Assembly: GCA_035363115.1 (NCBI GenBank)
Contig: DAOSEM010000001.1
Span: forward strand, 124,001-188,000
Source of the DNA: Syntrophales bacterium
GTDB lineage: Bacteria > Desulfobacterota > Syntrophia > Syntrophales > PHBD01
DNA: 64,000 bases
Direction: 5' to 3'
Part shown: one piece after another, positions 19,401-28,086 of the stretch
How the letters are laid out: each line of letters starts with the position of its first letter
How positions within the stretch are numbered: position 1 is the stretch's first letter
Position numbers and translations under genes: made by a program
The notes under the pieces: generated by a model
What the model was told of the DNA's origin: nothing
What the model saw: the letters and a program-made list of their open reading frames with translations, nothing else
Databases searched by the model: none

Positions 19401-21765
19401 CGAGCCAGGCGCCGACAAGGCTGTTGCCGCACTTGATCTTGTGGTCCAGGAAGGAGAAGGGCAGGGTCTTGTCCATCGTCTCCACCCAGAGGGCCAGGCG
19501 GCAAAGCTCGACGGCCAGGGGATCGAAGTCCACGCCATAGATACAGCGCTCTACGATGAATCTCTTGAGGATCGCCTTCATGTCTTGCTCGAAGGTGTCA
19601 TCCTCCGGGCGGCAAGGGAGACGGGTGGTGGAAAGCTTCTCATCGCTTTCATGAACGTCGATGCCCAGGATCGCCTCCACGGACCGACCCGTGTCACCGT
19701 CCAAACGGTGATAATGGACCAGCGAGGCATAGAGCGAATCGGTGAGGAAGCGCAGGGCCGCCACGGAGAAACTGCCGGAGCCGCAGGCGGGGTCGCAAAC
19801 CTTGAGGCCAACGATCGCCTCGGGGGCCTTCGGCGTCCAGGAAGCGGCCGGGGCGTCGGGATCGGGCCGACCATCGGCGCTCAGCGGCGGATCATAGGCC
19901 AGGGGCCGTAGGGTCCGATGAACCGTGGGAACGGCCAGGCCGGGACGGGTGTAGAAGGTGCCTGATCCCTTGCGGGTGCCACCCCAGCGGACCACGTACC
20001 ACTCGCCCGGCAGGATGACCTTCACGACGAGCTGTCGGGCCTTCCGGGAGATGGCCGCTTCATGGACGAGCGCCCGTTCGGGTGTCAGGGCGCCCCGGGG
20101 GCGGCGGACCAGGTTTCCCACGGCAACGGCACGGCGCGCCCAGGTCTCGGCGCGGGTCCGCGTGGCATGACGTTCGTCGCCGGGCTCCTCGATCGTTTCC
20201 GCTGTCGCGGCCTCCTCTGCCGTCGCAAAGAGACCTCCGGGGATTTCCTCTTCGCCGGCGGCAGCGGCAGCATCATCGTCTTCGACGGTGTTATCGTTGT
20301 CGTCAGCAGCGGCGGCTTCTCCATCGTCTTCCGCTTCATCGTCTTTCCGGCCCGTGTCCTTCATCTTCTCCAGCAGGTCGGCCAGTGCCCGGTCGTCCAT
20401 CGCTTCGAGGCGGGAGAGGGGGAGGGCCGGCTGGTTTCCGACGGCGAGGAAGATGACGGGGTCTCCGGCTGGGGCGGTCTTCAACTCGAAGTCGAGGAGC
20501 CCTTCGTAGAGGATGCCGATGTACTCGCTGGAGAGGTCGGAGAAGTCAACCGGCGCGGAGACCCAGATGCCGGCCCTTCCCTGCCGGAGTTTCACGCGGG
20601 TGCGGGTGAGGCGCTCCAGCATGCGGTGGACATCTCGATCGGGGAGAAGCTCCCGTTCGAAGCAGGCGTTCTCGAAGACAAAAAGCGCTCGCAAAAGACC
20701 GTCCGGCGATGCGGCATCGCCAGGGGCGAAAAGCTCGCCCCCGTAGGCAGGTACGGGAAGCTGTTCATGATGGGAGCCGCGTTGAACGAGGCGGAAGAGG
20801 GCCAGCAGGCGCGGCCAGGCGCTCCAGGAACGGGCCAAACGGTTGCCGCCGCGGGCGGCGATCTTTTCCAGCTCTTCGAGAAGGCCGGTCAGGCCGTAGG
20901 CACTGTGGTAGAGAGCGTTGTCACGGGGAAGGAGATCCCGGGACTCGGCAAAGAGGACAACGACCATCCGCATGACCATGCGCACGGCGGCTCGGTAGAT
21001 CTCGGCGGGATCACAGTTCGCGCACTGTTCCTTCAGGCTGTCGCCGTGGCCCTGGACGAGAATTTCGACGGCCTCGCGGACCCGCTCGCCAAGAACGGCC
21101 GAGAGGTCCGCCTGCCCCTTGCGGCTCTCCAGGATCGCTTCCAGAAGCGGGGGCGGGGCGCCCTTGTCCTTCGGCGTCCAGAGGGCCGGGGAAAGGAGTG
21201 TCCGCAGGGTGGTGACTTGGGCGGAGAGGTCTCCTCCCTCGAACCAGAGTTCCACATCCCATTCGCACCAGGCGTCGAAATCGAGACCGGCAAAGATCAG
21301 ACGCCACTGGCTGCCGTTGGTGAGGACGGCGAGGCGTTCATTTCCCCCGCGGAGCCACTGGACGATCTGACTCATGGAGCGGCGGCCGCGACCGATGCCG
21401 AGACGTGTCTCTTCGTCGATGAAGACGGGGAGGCACGCGCCGGCTGCTGTGTGCCAGAGATGGCGGGGCTTGATGGTCTCGCCCGTGACGGCGCGGCGGC
21501 CCCATTCGGCGCCCACCTGCGTGCCTCGCTGCCAGGAGGCGTCAGCGGCGGTAAAGCCGCAGATCTCCTCAAGGACAAAGCGGATGAAGTCTGTTGTATT
21601 CTTGCCGCCGTCGAGATGTGCCCCTGCCTGACGACGCAGCTCCCGCTCCTGATAGGACGATAGAGGCGCGGGTTCGTGCTCCGCGATCCGGCGGAGGCGT
21701 GTTGCGTCGAGGAGAAGGCCGCCGTGGCGCAGGCGATCCCAGCCGATGAGTTCGCTGCCGTTCAT
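16438..21765 (-). CDS. drmMI: Very large N6-adenine DNA methyltransferase, DrmMI/PglX/Eco57I-like
   Basis: 1775 residues. The N-terminal 180 residues resemble the start of PglX/DrmMI-type enzymes. An acidic Asp/Glu/Ala linker lies around 480-520. The S-adenosylmethionine motif CDPACGSGSF is near residue 658 and the adenine catalytic motif ILGNPPWD near 968. The last 700 residues should hold the target-recognition region. In class 1 DISARM the matching enzyme marks host DNA as self. It overlaps the SNF2 helicase by four bases (ATGA), the drmD-drmMI order. It is longer than the DrmMI proteins I remember (about 1300). The DNA coding about residues 1410-1640 drops to about 44 percent GC (80 of 180 bases at 17041-17220) against 67 percent at 17701-17760, suggesting exchange of the recognition region. 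Confidence 0.85.
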   Translation of the reverse strand: MNGSELIGWDRLRHGGLLLDATRLRRIAEHEPAPLSSYQERELRRQAGAHLDGGKNTTDFIRFVLEEICGFTAADASWQRGTQVGAEWGRRAVTGETIKPRHLWHTAAGACLPVFIDEETRLGIGRGRRSMSQIVQWLRGGNERLAVLTNGSQWRLIFAGLDFDAWCEWDVELWFEGGDLSAQVTTLRTLLSPALWTPKDKGAPPPLLEAILESRKGQADLSAVLGERVREAVEILVQGHGDSLKEQCANCDPAEIYRAAVRMVMRMVVVLFAESRDLLPRDNALYHSAYGLTGLLEELEKIAARGGNRLARSWSAWPRLLALFRLVQRGSHHEQLPVPAYGGELFAPGDAASPDGLLRALFVFENACFERELLPDRDVHRMLERLTRTRVKLRQGRAGIWVSAPVDFSDLSSEYIGILYEGLLDFELKTAPAGDPVIFLAVGNQPALPLSRLEAMDDRALADLLEKMKDTGRKDDEAEDDGEAAAADDNDNTVEDDDAAAAAGEEEIPGGLFATAEEAATAETIEEPGDERHATRTRAETWARRAVAVGNLVRRPRGALTPERALVHEAAISRKARQLVVKVILPGEWYVVRWGGTRKGSGTFYTRPGLAVPTVHRTLRPLAYDPPLSADGRPDPDAPAASWTPKAPEAIVGLKVCDPACGSGSFSVAALRFLTDSLYASLVHYHRLDGDTGRSVEAILGIDVHESDEKLSTTRLPCRPEDDTFEQDMKAILKRFIVERCIYGVDFDPLAVELCRLALWVETMDKTLPFSFLDHKIKCGNSLVGAWLDQYQHYPVMAWKNREGGDKGHANGVHFAKEAWTKALKTFVKERLTPDLRSFLAGPTLFSQDVQTEAETVHADTLAVLARLHELPVHESTERARIYREEVVGAPAWQALKSALDIWCACWFWPADALDQAPLPTTFHAPLPKTRAIAERIAATKRFFHWEIEFPDVFCTAGSGFDAILGNPPWDIAKPNSKEFFSNIDPLYRAYGKQEALRHQTNYFADAGIERAWLDYNADFRAQSNFMGYAASPFGDPDENEASGDRFAFARGRDNHLYHARWRDARRKSRGFADPAHPFRHQGSADINLYKAFLEQAHALLRPDGRLGFIVPSGLYSDHGTGGLRRLFLDRCRWEWLFGFENRDKVFEIDSRFKFNPVIIQKGGATEAIQTAFMRRKLEDWENAEALATPYSRAQVTRFSPRSLAILEIQSRRDLEILEKIYANSVLLGDDGPDGWGIQYAREFDMTNDSRLFPPRPRWEADGYRPDEYSRWLKGNWRPIRELWAELSVDPTRPVSTPIQLEEWLYDTNAGPEERTALTRFVHGHLLKPGDVQRTKWKLRCAQPPYDTLPIPRADIPEGVILSREADAWIREDRIENTALPLYEGRMIGQFDFSQKGWISGKGRGAQWADIDWANKCHLPQYLMSTGTFLNSSNYAPAPKASLIAIVSATNTRGFICAPIPNHPCSHPVPVFRSDSGILSVTLSQSAVLNSLVFDWCFRARLGSGVMYVSPYLLNESPIPSIIKNHVVNISAICASLALCSQVFSVEWLSLTSPRFQVDSAWRTTSQWAMTNMERLRLRCKLDALIAAQFNLRASDFEWVLRECDKQKESMQRESAAGALSPKGFWRVDKNKDPELRQTVLTLVAFHDLEEKIHSHGGDKEKGIGAFLNQNNGEGWMLPETLRLADYGLGHDERAKRPQPVVSRLGPRFFDWQLTQPPEESWRECHLHARNLLGETGYKQLLADIKRPKEEHQAPKVLESPASYNQNKGEQGVLF

Positions 21766-24700
21766 GACACACCTCCGGGCAGGCGAACTTCAATCGCCAC
21801 GGGGAAGACTTGGGCCGCTGCGGGCATGGCATGACGCCGGGGAAGCAGGTACCTTATGATCCGTTCCCGCTCCCGTTCGAGTTGGATGCGCACCTCTTCA
21901 TAATGGCGGGTGCGGCGGGCGATCTCCGACTGCTTTTCCTCGATTGAGCGGTCGATGGCGTCGAGCCGGGCTTCTTCGTCAAACAGAAGCCCCTGACGAC
22001 GTTCCACCTGGAGCTTCTCGATCTCCCGTTCCAGCTTTCCCAGGGTATTTTCGGCGATCAGGGACGAAACCTCGCCCTGGCGACTGCGGTAGCGTTCCTC
22101 TTCCCGGCGCCGGGCCTGGACGCCTGCGGTCTCCAGTTGCCCCTTGAGGGTGGTCGTCAGTTTTCCGGCGTAGTCGGCGAGGAACCGCTTGATCTCCGGG
22201 CCGACCTCGTCGAGAATATCGCGGGCACGGGTGCGGAGCTTTTCATCGCTCACGGCAGCGGCATGGCGCAGTTCCTGAGCGGGTTGATGGGCGAGAGGCT
22301 CGCCGAAGACGCCTTTCCGGACAGGGAAAAGAATCGTCCGGACCCAGTGGTGGAAGGTCTCGCGCAGGTCGTTAACGGCCAGTTCTTCCAGGCTGACGAG
22401 GACAAGGGCCTCAACACCGGGCGGTACCTCACCTTGTCGCACGGTCCAGCGGGAGACCTCTTCGCCGCCACCTGGAAAGCGGCGGCGCGTGAGGGCGGTC
22501 ATGGCTCGCTGCAGCAGCGGGTGGGATAAGTGCAGGAAAGTAACGTCTGGACGGGGGGAGAAGATCTGCCGCTCGCCGATCTGCGTCAGGAAGGGGTTAG
22601 GACTGAAGGCGAGGCGGCTGACGGGACCGCGGCTGCCCCGCACGGTATTGCGCCTCAGTGTTTCGTCAATGATCTCGCTCCAACCAGGGAGCCCCGGGTC
22701 GAGGAGACGAAAGGTGGCCTCATCTGGCCGGGGTTCGAGCTGGGGGCGACCGCCGCGGATGGCCATGGCCCCTTCGAGGGTGTCCCGGAGCGCCTCCGGA
22801 TCGTGATCGATCTCGGCGGCCAGGGTGCGGAGTCTATCATCGGCGGCCCGTCCATCAGCACCCGTCTCCGTCGTGGCGTCGGCATCGACTGCGGCCCGGC
22901 CGCGGGCAGCGACAATGCGTTGATCCAAATCGGCCTGAACGGCGGCCACGCTTTCCCCCTGCACCAGTCGGCGATGGGCTGCCTCGTCGAAGAGTTCATT
23001 GGCAGAGCCCAAATCCTCACGGATCTCGTCGGCCTTGCGGATCACGTGCGCCAGGAAGCGGAGGTCCTGGTCCTGGTCCGTGGCAAAGTGGTGAATCGTG
23101 ACGTCGCGGGCCTGGCCATGGCGGTCCACCCGGCCGTTGCGCTGTTCGAGGCGGGAGGGGTTCCAGGGGCAGTCGAAGTGGAGCAGATATCGGGCGGTCC
23201 ACTGGAGGTTCAGCCCCTCGGCAGCGGCGTCGGTGGCCAGAAGAATGCGAACTTGGTGCTTTGGGTCGTTGAAGGTCTGCTTGACCAGATCTCGCTCATG
23301 TTCGTCCATGCCGCCGAAAAGAGTCAAGATCCGGTCCGGTTCGTAGCGCTCTCGCAGGCGGTGGGCGAGGTAGTCGAGGGTGGTCTTGTATTCCGTGAAG
23401 ATGACGAGGCGCTCGTCATCGCGCCAGTTTTTCTCCGATCGCAGGAGCTTTTCGATGAGGTTGCCCAAGGCGTCGAAGCGGGCATCGGCCGCAGGGTTCT
23501 GTATGTCCAGGTTGTTTTGGGATAGATCGAATCCCATGCCCGAAATAGCGGCGTCAATAGTGGTGATCTCGTCTTGGAGATCGGTAGCCACGACCTTGAG
23601 CCAGGCGCCGACCACGCCCGCGGCTGTGGCCTCGCGGGATTGGGTTTCGCGGTCGTCGCCGGTCTCCCGCTCAACATTCCGTTTAGCTGCAATGACGTCG
23701 GCCTCATTGGCGATAGTCCCTTCTGTCAACCCTTCCCGACAGCGCCGCCATGACTCGGCAAAGGCCGTGGGACAGCTCAGGAGACGCTTGCCAAGGATCT
23801 CGACGGCAAAGCTGCCGGCACGGCGACGACGTGTCTCACCACTAGCCGTAAGCTGGCGGATGGCGGTGCGGAACCCATCGAAAGCGGCGCTCAAAGCGAT
23901 CTCTCCCTGAGAGAGTTCGAGAACCAATGCCTGAGGTGGGTTGCGGCGACAAAAGCGGGGCGGATTCGTCCGGGCGTTGATCTCTCGTTTCAGGCGTCGC
24001 ATGACCACCTGCTGGATGCGCTCCCGTTCCGCAGGCCGGAGGGCATCCGTCTGGCTGAATCGCACCGGGTCGAGGATTTCGAGGAGGCCCGTGAAGCTCC
24101 GGGTGTGCCCGTTGTGAGGTGTGGCACTTAGGAACAGGCGGTGTTCGAACTGGGGCGCCAAGAGGCGCAACATGCGGCACAGATCGCTGTCGTCCCCGAA
24201 GGGGGAGGGCATCAGGTTGTGGCATTCATCGACAATGAGCAGATCCCATGGCAAGTGCGGCGAGCCTTCCGGCGTTCGGCAGGCGGCTAGGAACTGGGTG
24301 AGGACATCCTCCTGCCGAAGATAGTGGTAGGAGGCGATGATTCGGCTGAAAGAGCGCCAGGGGTTGGCGTCCATGCCGAGGCGCCGGTGCAGGGCATGGG
24401 TCTCGGCGCGATCCACGAGATCGAAGGGGAGGGAAAACTTGTCCCACATTTCGTCGCGCCACTGGAGTCGAAGCGAGGCTGGGGTCAGGATCAGGACCCG
24501 CTGGATGCGCCTGCGCAGGAGGAGCTCACTCAGGATCAAACCCGCCTCGACGGTCTTGCCGAGACCAACGTCGTCGGCGATCAGGAGATTGACTCTGGGC
24601 ATCTGAAGGGCCTTCAGGAGCGGTACGAGTTGGAAGTCCTCGACCTGCACGGCACCGTGAAAAGGGCTGGAGATGGGCAGACGATCAAGGGGGCCACCAC

Positions 24701-25055
24701 CGTCCGGATCGAGGAACGGCATGGCCGCTGTCCAGCGAGCGGCGCGGAGGAGGGCATCGAAATCCTCCGCCGGCATGGGATCGGTCGCGAGGGCATCCGG
24801 AAGCGCCGTGGGTTCGAGGAGCACCTTCCGCGGCTCAAGTTCCCAGAGGAGCCGCTCCACAGCGGGAAGCTGGTCATCCTTGTAGTCAACATGGACGAGG
24901 TGGAGTCGTCCCTCTTGGCTGTCGAAAGGCTCGACGGCAGAGACGATTCCCCGACGGTTGCGAACAGCGGTGAACATTCCTGGACGTGGAACCTGAAAGG
25001 TGTCTGTGGCGTTCATTGTAGCAGGGTTTCCGTGAAGATCATTCAGGTTCTCCAT
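21762..25055 (-). CDS. drmD: SNF2-family helicase, DISARM DrmD-like
   Basis: 1097 residues. An N-terminal region (RPGMFTAVRNRRGIV) precedes the SNF2 core: Walker A DDVGLGKTVEAG near residue 163, motif Ia LILTPASLRLQW, motif II IVDECHNLMPSP near 275, motif III FLSATPHNG, and motif VI RLEQRNGRVDRHGQ near 640. The C-terminal 250 residues contain a long coiled coil. This is the layout of the SNF2-like helicases of class 1 DISARM (DrmD) and of HepA relatives; the four-base overlap with a giant adenine methylase favours DrmD. The start is uncertain: ATG 25055 has no ribosome site, and ATG 25016 in frame is an alternative. Direct CAATACAA repeats upstream may be regulatory. Separate drmA, drmB and drmC are absent. 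Confidence 0.85.
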   Translation of the reverse strand: MENLNDLHGNPATMNATDTFQVPRPGMFTAVRNRRGIVSAVEPFDSQEGRLHLVHVDYKDDQLPAVERLLWELEPRKVLLEPTALPDALATDPMPAEDFDALLRAARWTAAMPFLDPDGGGPLDRLPISSPFHGAVQVEDFQLVPLLKALQMPRVNLLIADDVGLGKTVEAGLILSELLLRRRIQRVLILTPASLRLQWRDEMWDKFSLPFDLVDRAETHALHRRLGMDANPWRSFSRIIASYHYLRQEDVLTQFLAACRTPEGSPHLPWDLLIVDECHNLMPSPFGDDSDLCRMLRLLAPQFEHRLFLSATPHNGHTRSFTGLLEILDPVRFSQTDALRPAERERIQQVVMRRLKREINARTNPPRFCRRNPPQALVLELSQGEIALSAAFDGFRTAIRQLTASGETRRRRAGSFAVEILGKRLLSCPTAFAESWRRCREGLTEGTIANEADVIAAKRNVERETGDDRETQSREATAAGVVGAWLKVVATDLQDEITTIDAAISGMGFDLSQNNLDIQNPAADARFDALGNLIEKLLRSEKNWRDDERLVIFTEYKTTLDYLAHRLRERYEPDRILTLFGGMDEHERDLVKQTFNDPKHQVRILLATDAAAEGLNLQWTARYLLHFDCPWNPSRLEQRNGRVDRHGQARDVTIHHFATDQDQDLRFLAHVIRKADEIREDLGSANELFDEAAHRRLVQGESVAAVQADLDQRIVAARGRAAVDADATTETGADGRAADDRLRTLAAEIDHDPEALRDTLEGAMAIRGGRPQLEPRPDEATFRLLDPGLPGWSEIIDETLRRNTVRGSRGPVSRLAFSPNPFLTQIGERQIFSPRPDVTFLHLSHPLLQRAMTALTRRRFPGGGEEVSRWTVRQGEVPPGVEALVLVSLEELAVNDLRETFHHWVRTILFPVRKGVFGEPLAHQPAQELRHAAAVSDEKLRTRARDILDEVGPEIKRFLADYAGKLTTTLKGQLETAGVQARRREEERYRSRQGEVSSLIAENTLGKLEREIEKLQVERRQGLLFDEEARLDAIDRSIEEKQSEIARRTRHYEEVRIQLERERERIIRYLLPRRHAMPAAAQVFPVAIEVRLPGGVS

Positions 25056-25079
25056 AGACAGCTACATTTCTGCGTCAAC

Positions 25080-25107
25080 CAATACAATATTTACTAATGC
25101 AATACAA
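25080..25107 (-). promoter_or_regulatory. Paired CAATACAA repeats upstream of the defence array
   Basis: CAATACAA occurs at 25080-25087 and again at 25100-25107, a 20-base period, in an AT-rich leader 25-52 bases before the helicase start. Two copies on one face of the helix suggest an operator. A TTGACG / TATGGA pair (minus strand) overlaps the first start codon and is a weak promoter candidate. Confidence 0.4.
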
Positions 25108-25301
25108 ACAGTTACCTCAAATATTTTATGACATACAGTGGCGGTTTTTGCGGGTTGGTATTTATTCATAAAAATATCCGGCACGTATTCTCAGAGATGG
25201 TATACTCCAGTCATCTTTTTATGGATGGTGCAGGGGGATCCTGAAATAGCCCTCTATTCGACCGGACACTCTTCTTGCTGTCAATATAATAGCGAGAGGC
25301 C

Positions 25302-25430
25302 ATGACCTTCCGTTGCTCCCCGAAAGCCCGGCAGGCCCTTGGCCTGAAGGATGGTGATCTGATCGTTGAGCCAGGGCAGGATGGTAAGAATATGAAATGT
25401 GAGCCGGGGAGTTCTTCTCTATCAGCCTGG
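25302..25430 (+). pseudogene. AbrB/MazE-type antitoxin fragment
   Basis: The short frame encodes CSPKARQALGLKDGDLIVEPG, resembling the IPKxxREALGLKxGD core of SpoVT-AbrB antitoxins. The usual N-terminal strand is missing and no toxin gene follows; the frame runs on into the RidA-like gene. The rest of 25108-25484 shows no gene that I can support. Confidence 0.35.
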
Positions 25431-25484
25431 TCAATTCCGCTGCGCTCCATTTGCACTGGTTATTTGCATGGTAGGGCCGCAAAA

Positions 25485-25985
25485 ATGACAGTGAAGCGAT
25501 TGGCAGTGATTGTATCCGCAGTACTAATCCTGGGTTGTCAAAACCTTTGCATACCAAAGGAGGAACACATGCAGACACATGGAAATGTGCAACATCTCAA
25601 TCCGGCGGGTTTGCACAAGAATCCCGCATATACTCAGGCTGTTGTCGTCAGCGGCAATGCAACGACAATCTATGTCGGTGGCCAGAATGCGGTGGATGCT
25701 TCCGGCAACATCGTTGGCAAGGGGGATCTCGGAGCGCAAACGGAAAAGACGCTACGGAATGTGGAAACAGCTCTGGCGGCAGGCGGGGCCGGACTTCAAC
25801 ACATCGTAAAGTGGAACGTCTATATCCTGCATGGCCAATCGGCCAACGTGGGATTCGAGGCGTTTCAAAAAGTGTGGGGCCAACGTCCGAATCCACCCGT
25901 CATTAGCGCTATCTTTGTGCCCGCATTGGCACACCCTGATTTTCTTGTGGAGATTGATGCCATTGCCGTGATCCCGCAGAAGTAA
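25485..25985 (+). CDS. RidA/YjgF-family protein, possibly lipoprotein-anchored
   Basis: RidA proteins are small trimers that hydrolyse reactive enamines/imines. The core (HLNPAGLHKNPAYTQAVVV, GQNAVDASGNIVG, and the C-terminal VEIDAIAVIP) is a complete RidA domain. Two starts are possible. From ATG 25485 the product begins MTVKRLAVIVSAVLILGC, which has the basic-hydrophobic-LILGC form of a lipoprotein signal with Cys at residue 18, but its ribosome site is weak. ATG 25569 has a perfect AAGGAGG site and gives a 138-residue cytoplasmic RidA. I list the longer form because the signal peptide would be hard to get by chance; both may be made. It is on the opposite strand to the defence genes. The usual catalytic Arg is not obvious: QRPNPPVISAIFV lies where RP.R.T occurs. 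Confidence 0.7.
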   Translation: MTVKRLAVIVSAVLILGCQNLCIPKEEHMQTHGNVQHLNPAGLHKNPAYTQAVVVSGNATTIYVGGQNAVDASGNIVGKGDLGAQTEKTLRNVETALAAGGAGLQHIVKWNVYILHGQSANVGFEAFQKVWGQRPNPPVISAIFVPALAHPDFLVEIDAIAVIPQK

Positions 25986-26013
25986 GCATCCCAACAACTA
26001 ATTCCAGGTGCCG

Positions 26014-26214
26014 TCAACACGAACGTGCCACCATGCCTGAACCCGCGACCTGCCCCCCGAACTCGGTGTCAAAGAACGACCAGTCGATCTGACGGGCAAG
26101 CTGGAAGAGAGGGTGCCCGTTGCTGAGAATCTGGTTCAAGCGGGAATGGAACAGATCGCCTTGGGCATCTTGGGCGAACAGATTATTCGGTTGAACATAA
26201 TCCTTCGTATCCAT
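26014..26214 (-). pseudogene. IS5-type transposase, N-terminal remnant
   Basis: From ATG 26214 the frame encodes LFHSRLNQILSNGHPLFQLA then RQIDWSFFDTEFG, the characteristic start of IS5-family transposases. It then shifts into unrelated residues and stops. No DDE catalytic domain follows and no terminal inverted repeats are clear. Confidence 0.7.
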
Positions 26215-26466
26215 GAGATGTTTACTCCAAGGCAATTCGAAAATTTTCGGCTTCCATGCTTTTGGACAGCCCTTCCAGGCACTCTTCAAGCAACCCTGGG
26301 GGGTGCGCGCGTTCTCCGAAAATGTCCTTTCCGAATTCTCCCGTTCTCCGTTTTTCGAGTCGCCTTGTTTAACAGCCCGGCTGCATCCAGACACCCGCTT
26401 CGTCCTTGCGAACACCCCTCCATTAGGTATCTGCCCCCTTCACGGATCAGCAGGAATCTCATGCAG

Positions 26467-27780
26467 CTATTCCGAAGATTCCGGCAGTTCGAGGAGGAAC
26501 CGCCATGCAGGGACCACTTCGATGGTCCCGCCGTCGGCCTCGATCCGCTCGTCCTCGCTGCGGGTCACGATGGTTCCGGCTTTCAAGCCCAGTTCGGCCA
26601 TCGCCTCACTCAAGGCCGCCATTTCCCGTTTCCGCGTTTGCGGCACCGCCAGACACTCGCACACCTGGACGAGCATCTGCGGGCGGCCGCGCATCGGGAC
26701 AATGAAATCGACCTCCCGGCCGGTCTTGGTCTTGTAATAATAGATCTCCGGGTGAAGTCGCCGGAGCGCAGTGAATACGAGATTCTCAAGGAGATGGCCG
26801 GAGTTGACCAGAATTCCGGACGATACCGAAGTGACCAGTGCATGATCGATGCAGTAGACCTTTTTCGGATTGGTGTTGCTGCGCGCGAGAGACGGGTCGA
26901 ATATGCGCACGGTGAACAGAAAATAGGCGTCCTCGAACCACTCCAGGTAATCCGATACCGCGGACTTCGGAGCCTTGTGGCCCAGCGACTTGAGATAGCC
27001 CGTAAGATTGTTGACGGAGTACAGCGAAGCCGTGTTGTCCACCAGCCAGTGGGCCAGGTCGGTTACGGCCTTCGGGTGTGAAACGTCGTGGCGCTCGACC
27101 AGATCCCGAAACAGGATCGTGTGAAAGTATTCCTGGTGGGTCCTGATCCGCAGGTTCCGGCCGAGACCGGCGACCTCGGGGAAGCCGCCGGTCTCCCAAT
27201 ATTCCTCAAAGGCCTTCTGAACGAGGAGCCGGTTCTTCGTCGACAGAGTGCCTTCTCCCTCGATTCCCTTGTAGTCCAGGAATTCCCGGAACGAGAACGG
27301 GAACATCTCCCACGAGAGGGCCCGCCCGCGCATCTGCGTGGCGATCTCCTTCGACAGCATCCTGGCCGACGAGCCGGTCAGATACACCTCGCATTTTTCC
27401 GTGCGCATCAAACGGTCCACGAAGGGCTCCCAGCCGGGGGCGGCCTGAATTTCGTCGAAAAAGCAGTAGACCGTCTCGGTGTTTTTCTTCTCCGGGTAGA
27501 TGGAGTAATAGGCCTCGGCGATCAGGCCGAGGTTGTCCTGCCGCAGGTTGTGGAGGCGGTCGTCAAAAAAGTTCAGATACAGAATGTTCTGCCGGGGGAC
27601 CCCGCCATCCAGCAGCCGCTGGATAACCTGGAACAGGTAGGTTGACTTGCCGCTCCGCCATACCCCGGTGCAGACGGCTGCCTTTCCGTGTAGCGTCTCG
27701 ATCCGCAAACGCCGGGGCACTCCGGTATCGAGCCGGTTTTCCTGGAAATCCAGGAGGATGGATTTGATCATCTCGATCAT
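26467..27780 (-). CDS. AAA_14/DUF4143 ATPase
   Basis: A 437-residue protein of the widespread ATP-binding family with an N-terminal AAA domain and C-terminal DUF4143. The Walker A is GVWRSGKSTYL near residue 34 and the Walker B CFFDEIQAAPGW near 100; TGSSARML follows as the sensor region. The C-terminal half contains KVYCIDHALV and the restriction-endonuclease-like GREVDFIVP segment typical of DUF4143. The frame is open for another 93 codons upstream, but that extension is basic and unlike the family, so I take ATG 27780, which is preceded by AGGTG. These genes are often single, mobile and found in accessory regions; the function is not established. It lies alone between an IS remnant and the AbiE pair. 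Confidence 0.85.
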   Translation of the reverse strand: MIEMIKSILLDFQENRLDTGVPRRLRIETLHGKAAVCTGVWRSGKSTYLFQVIQRLLDGGVPRQNILYLNFFDDRLHNLRQDNLGLIAEAYYSIYPEKKNTETVYCFFDEIQAAPGWEPFVDRLMRTEKCEVYLTGSSARMLSKEIATQMRGRALSWEMFPFSFREFLDYKGIEGEGTLSTKNRLLVQKAFEEYWETGGFPEVAGLGRNLRIRTHQEYFHTILFRDLVERHDVSHPKAVTDLAHWLVDNTASLYSVNNLTGYLKSLGHKAPKSAVSDYLEWFEDAYFLFTVRIFDPSLARSNTNPKKVYCIDHALVTSVSSGILVNSGHLLENLVFTALRRLHPEIYYYKTKTGREVDFIVPMRGRPQMLVQVCECLAVPQTRKREMAALSEAMAELGLKAGTIVTRSEDERIEADGGTIEVVPAWRFLLELPESSE

Positions 27781-28017
27781 AGGGTTACACCTGGCCACAG
27801 ATATTTCCGGTTCGTGAACCATCCGGTCATATAAATTGCCGGAATTGATTCCAGGTGTCGAGGACAATTCCCGGAAACGATCTGACCTTCCCAGCCCGAA
27901 CAACCGGCCCAGCGATGCACCTTCCCTGCCTCCGGGAAACCGGGAACGACTCTTGGAGATTGAAACACAGGACCTCCTGATCCGATTGTTCAGGAAGGTT
28001 CGGAACGGAAAACTTCT

Positions 28018-28075
28018 ATGTCGGGGGTGGGTCAAAATTGGATGCCGATGGTGGGTCAATTTTCGGCGCCGATTG
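28018..28075 (+). mobile_element. Possible IS21-type element end
   Basis: Two close repeats of the form GTGGGTCAAAATTGG and GTGGGTCAATTTTCG resemble the repeated ends of IS21/IstAB elements as I remember them. No istA or istB gene remains. The surrounding 27781-28086 has no gene that I can support. Confidence 0.35.
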
Positions 28076-28086
28076 CCACTCGGAGC

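Noticed and set aside
3396..25055. Calling this a complete class 1 DISARM system
   Set aside because: No separate drmA, drmB or drmC; the DUF1998 helicase is fused to other domains and lies beyond an AbiE module.
25211..25456. 81-codon minus-strand frame as a toxin gene
   Set aside because: No ribosome site or recognisable PIN/RelE motif; it overlaps an AbrB-like fragment on the other strand.
27781..28059. N-terminal extension of the DUF4143 ATPase frame
   Set aside because: 93 basic residues without family similarity; a ribosome site supports ATG 27780.
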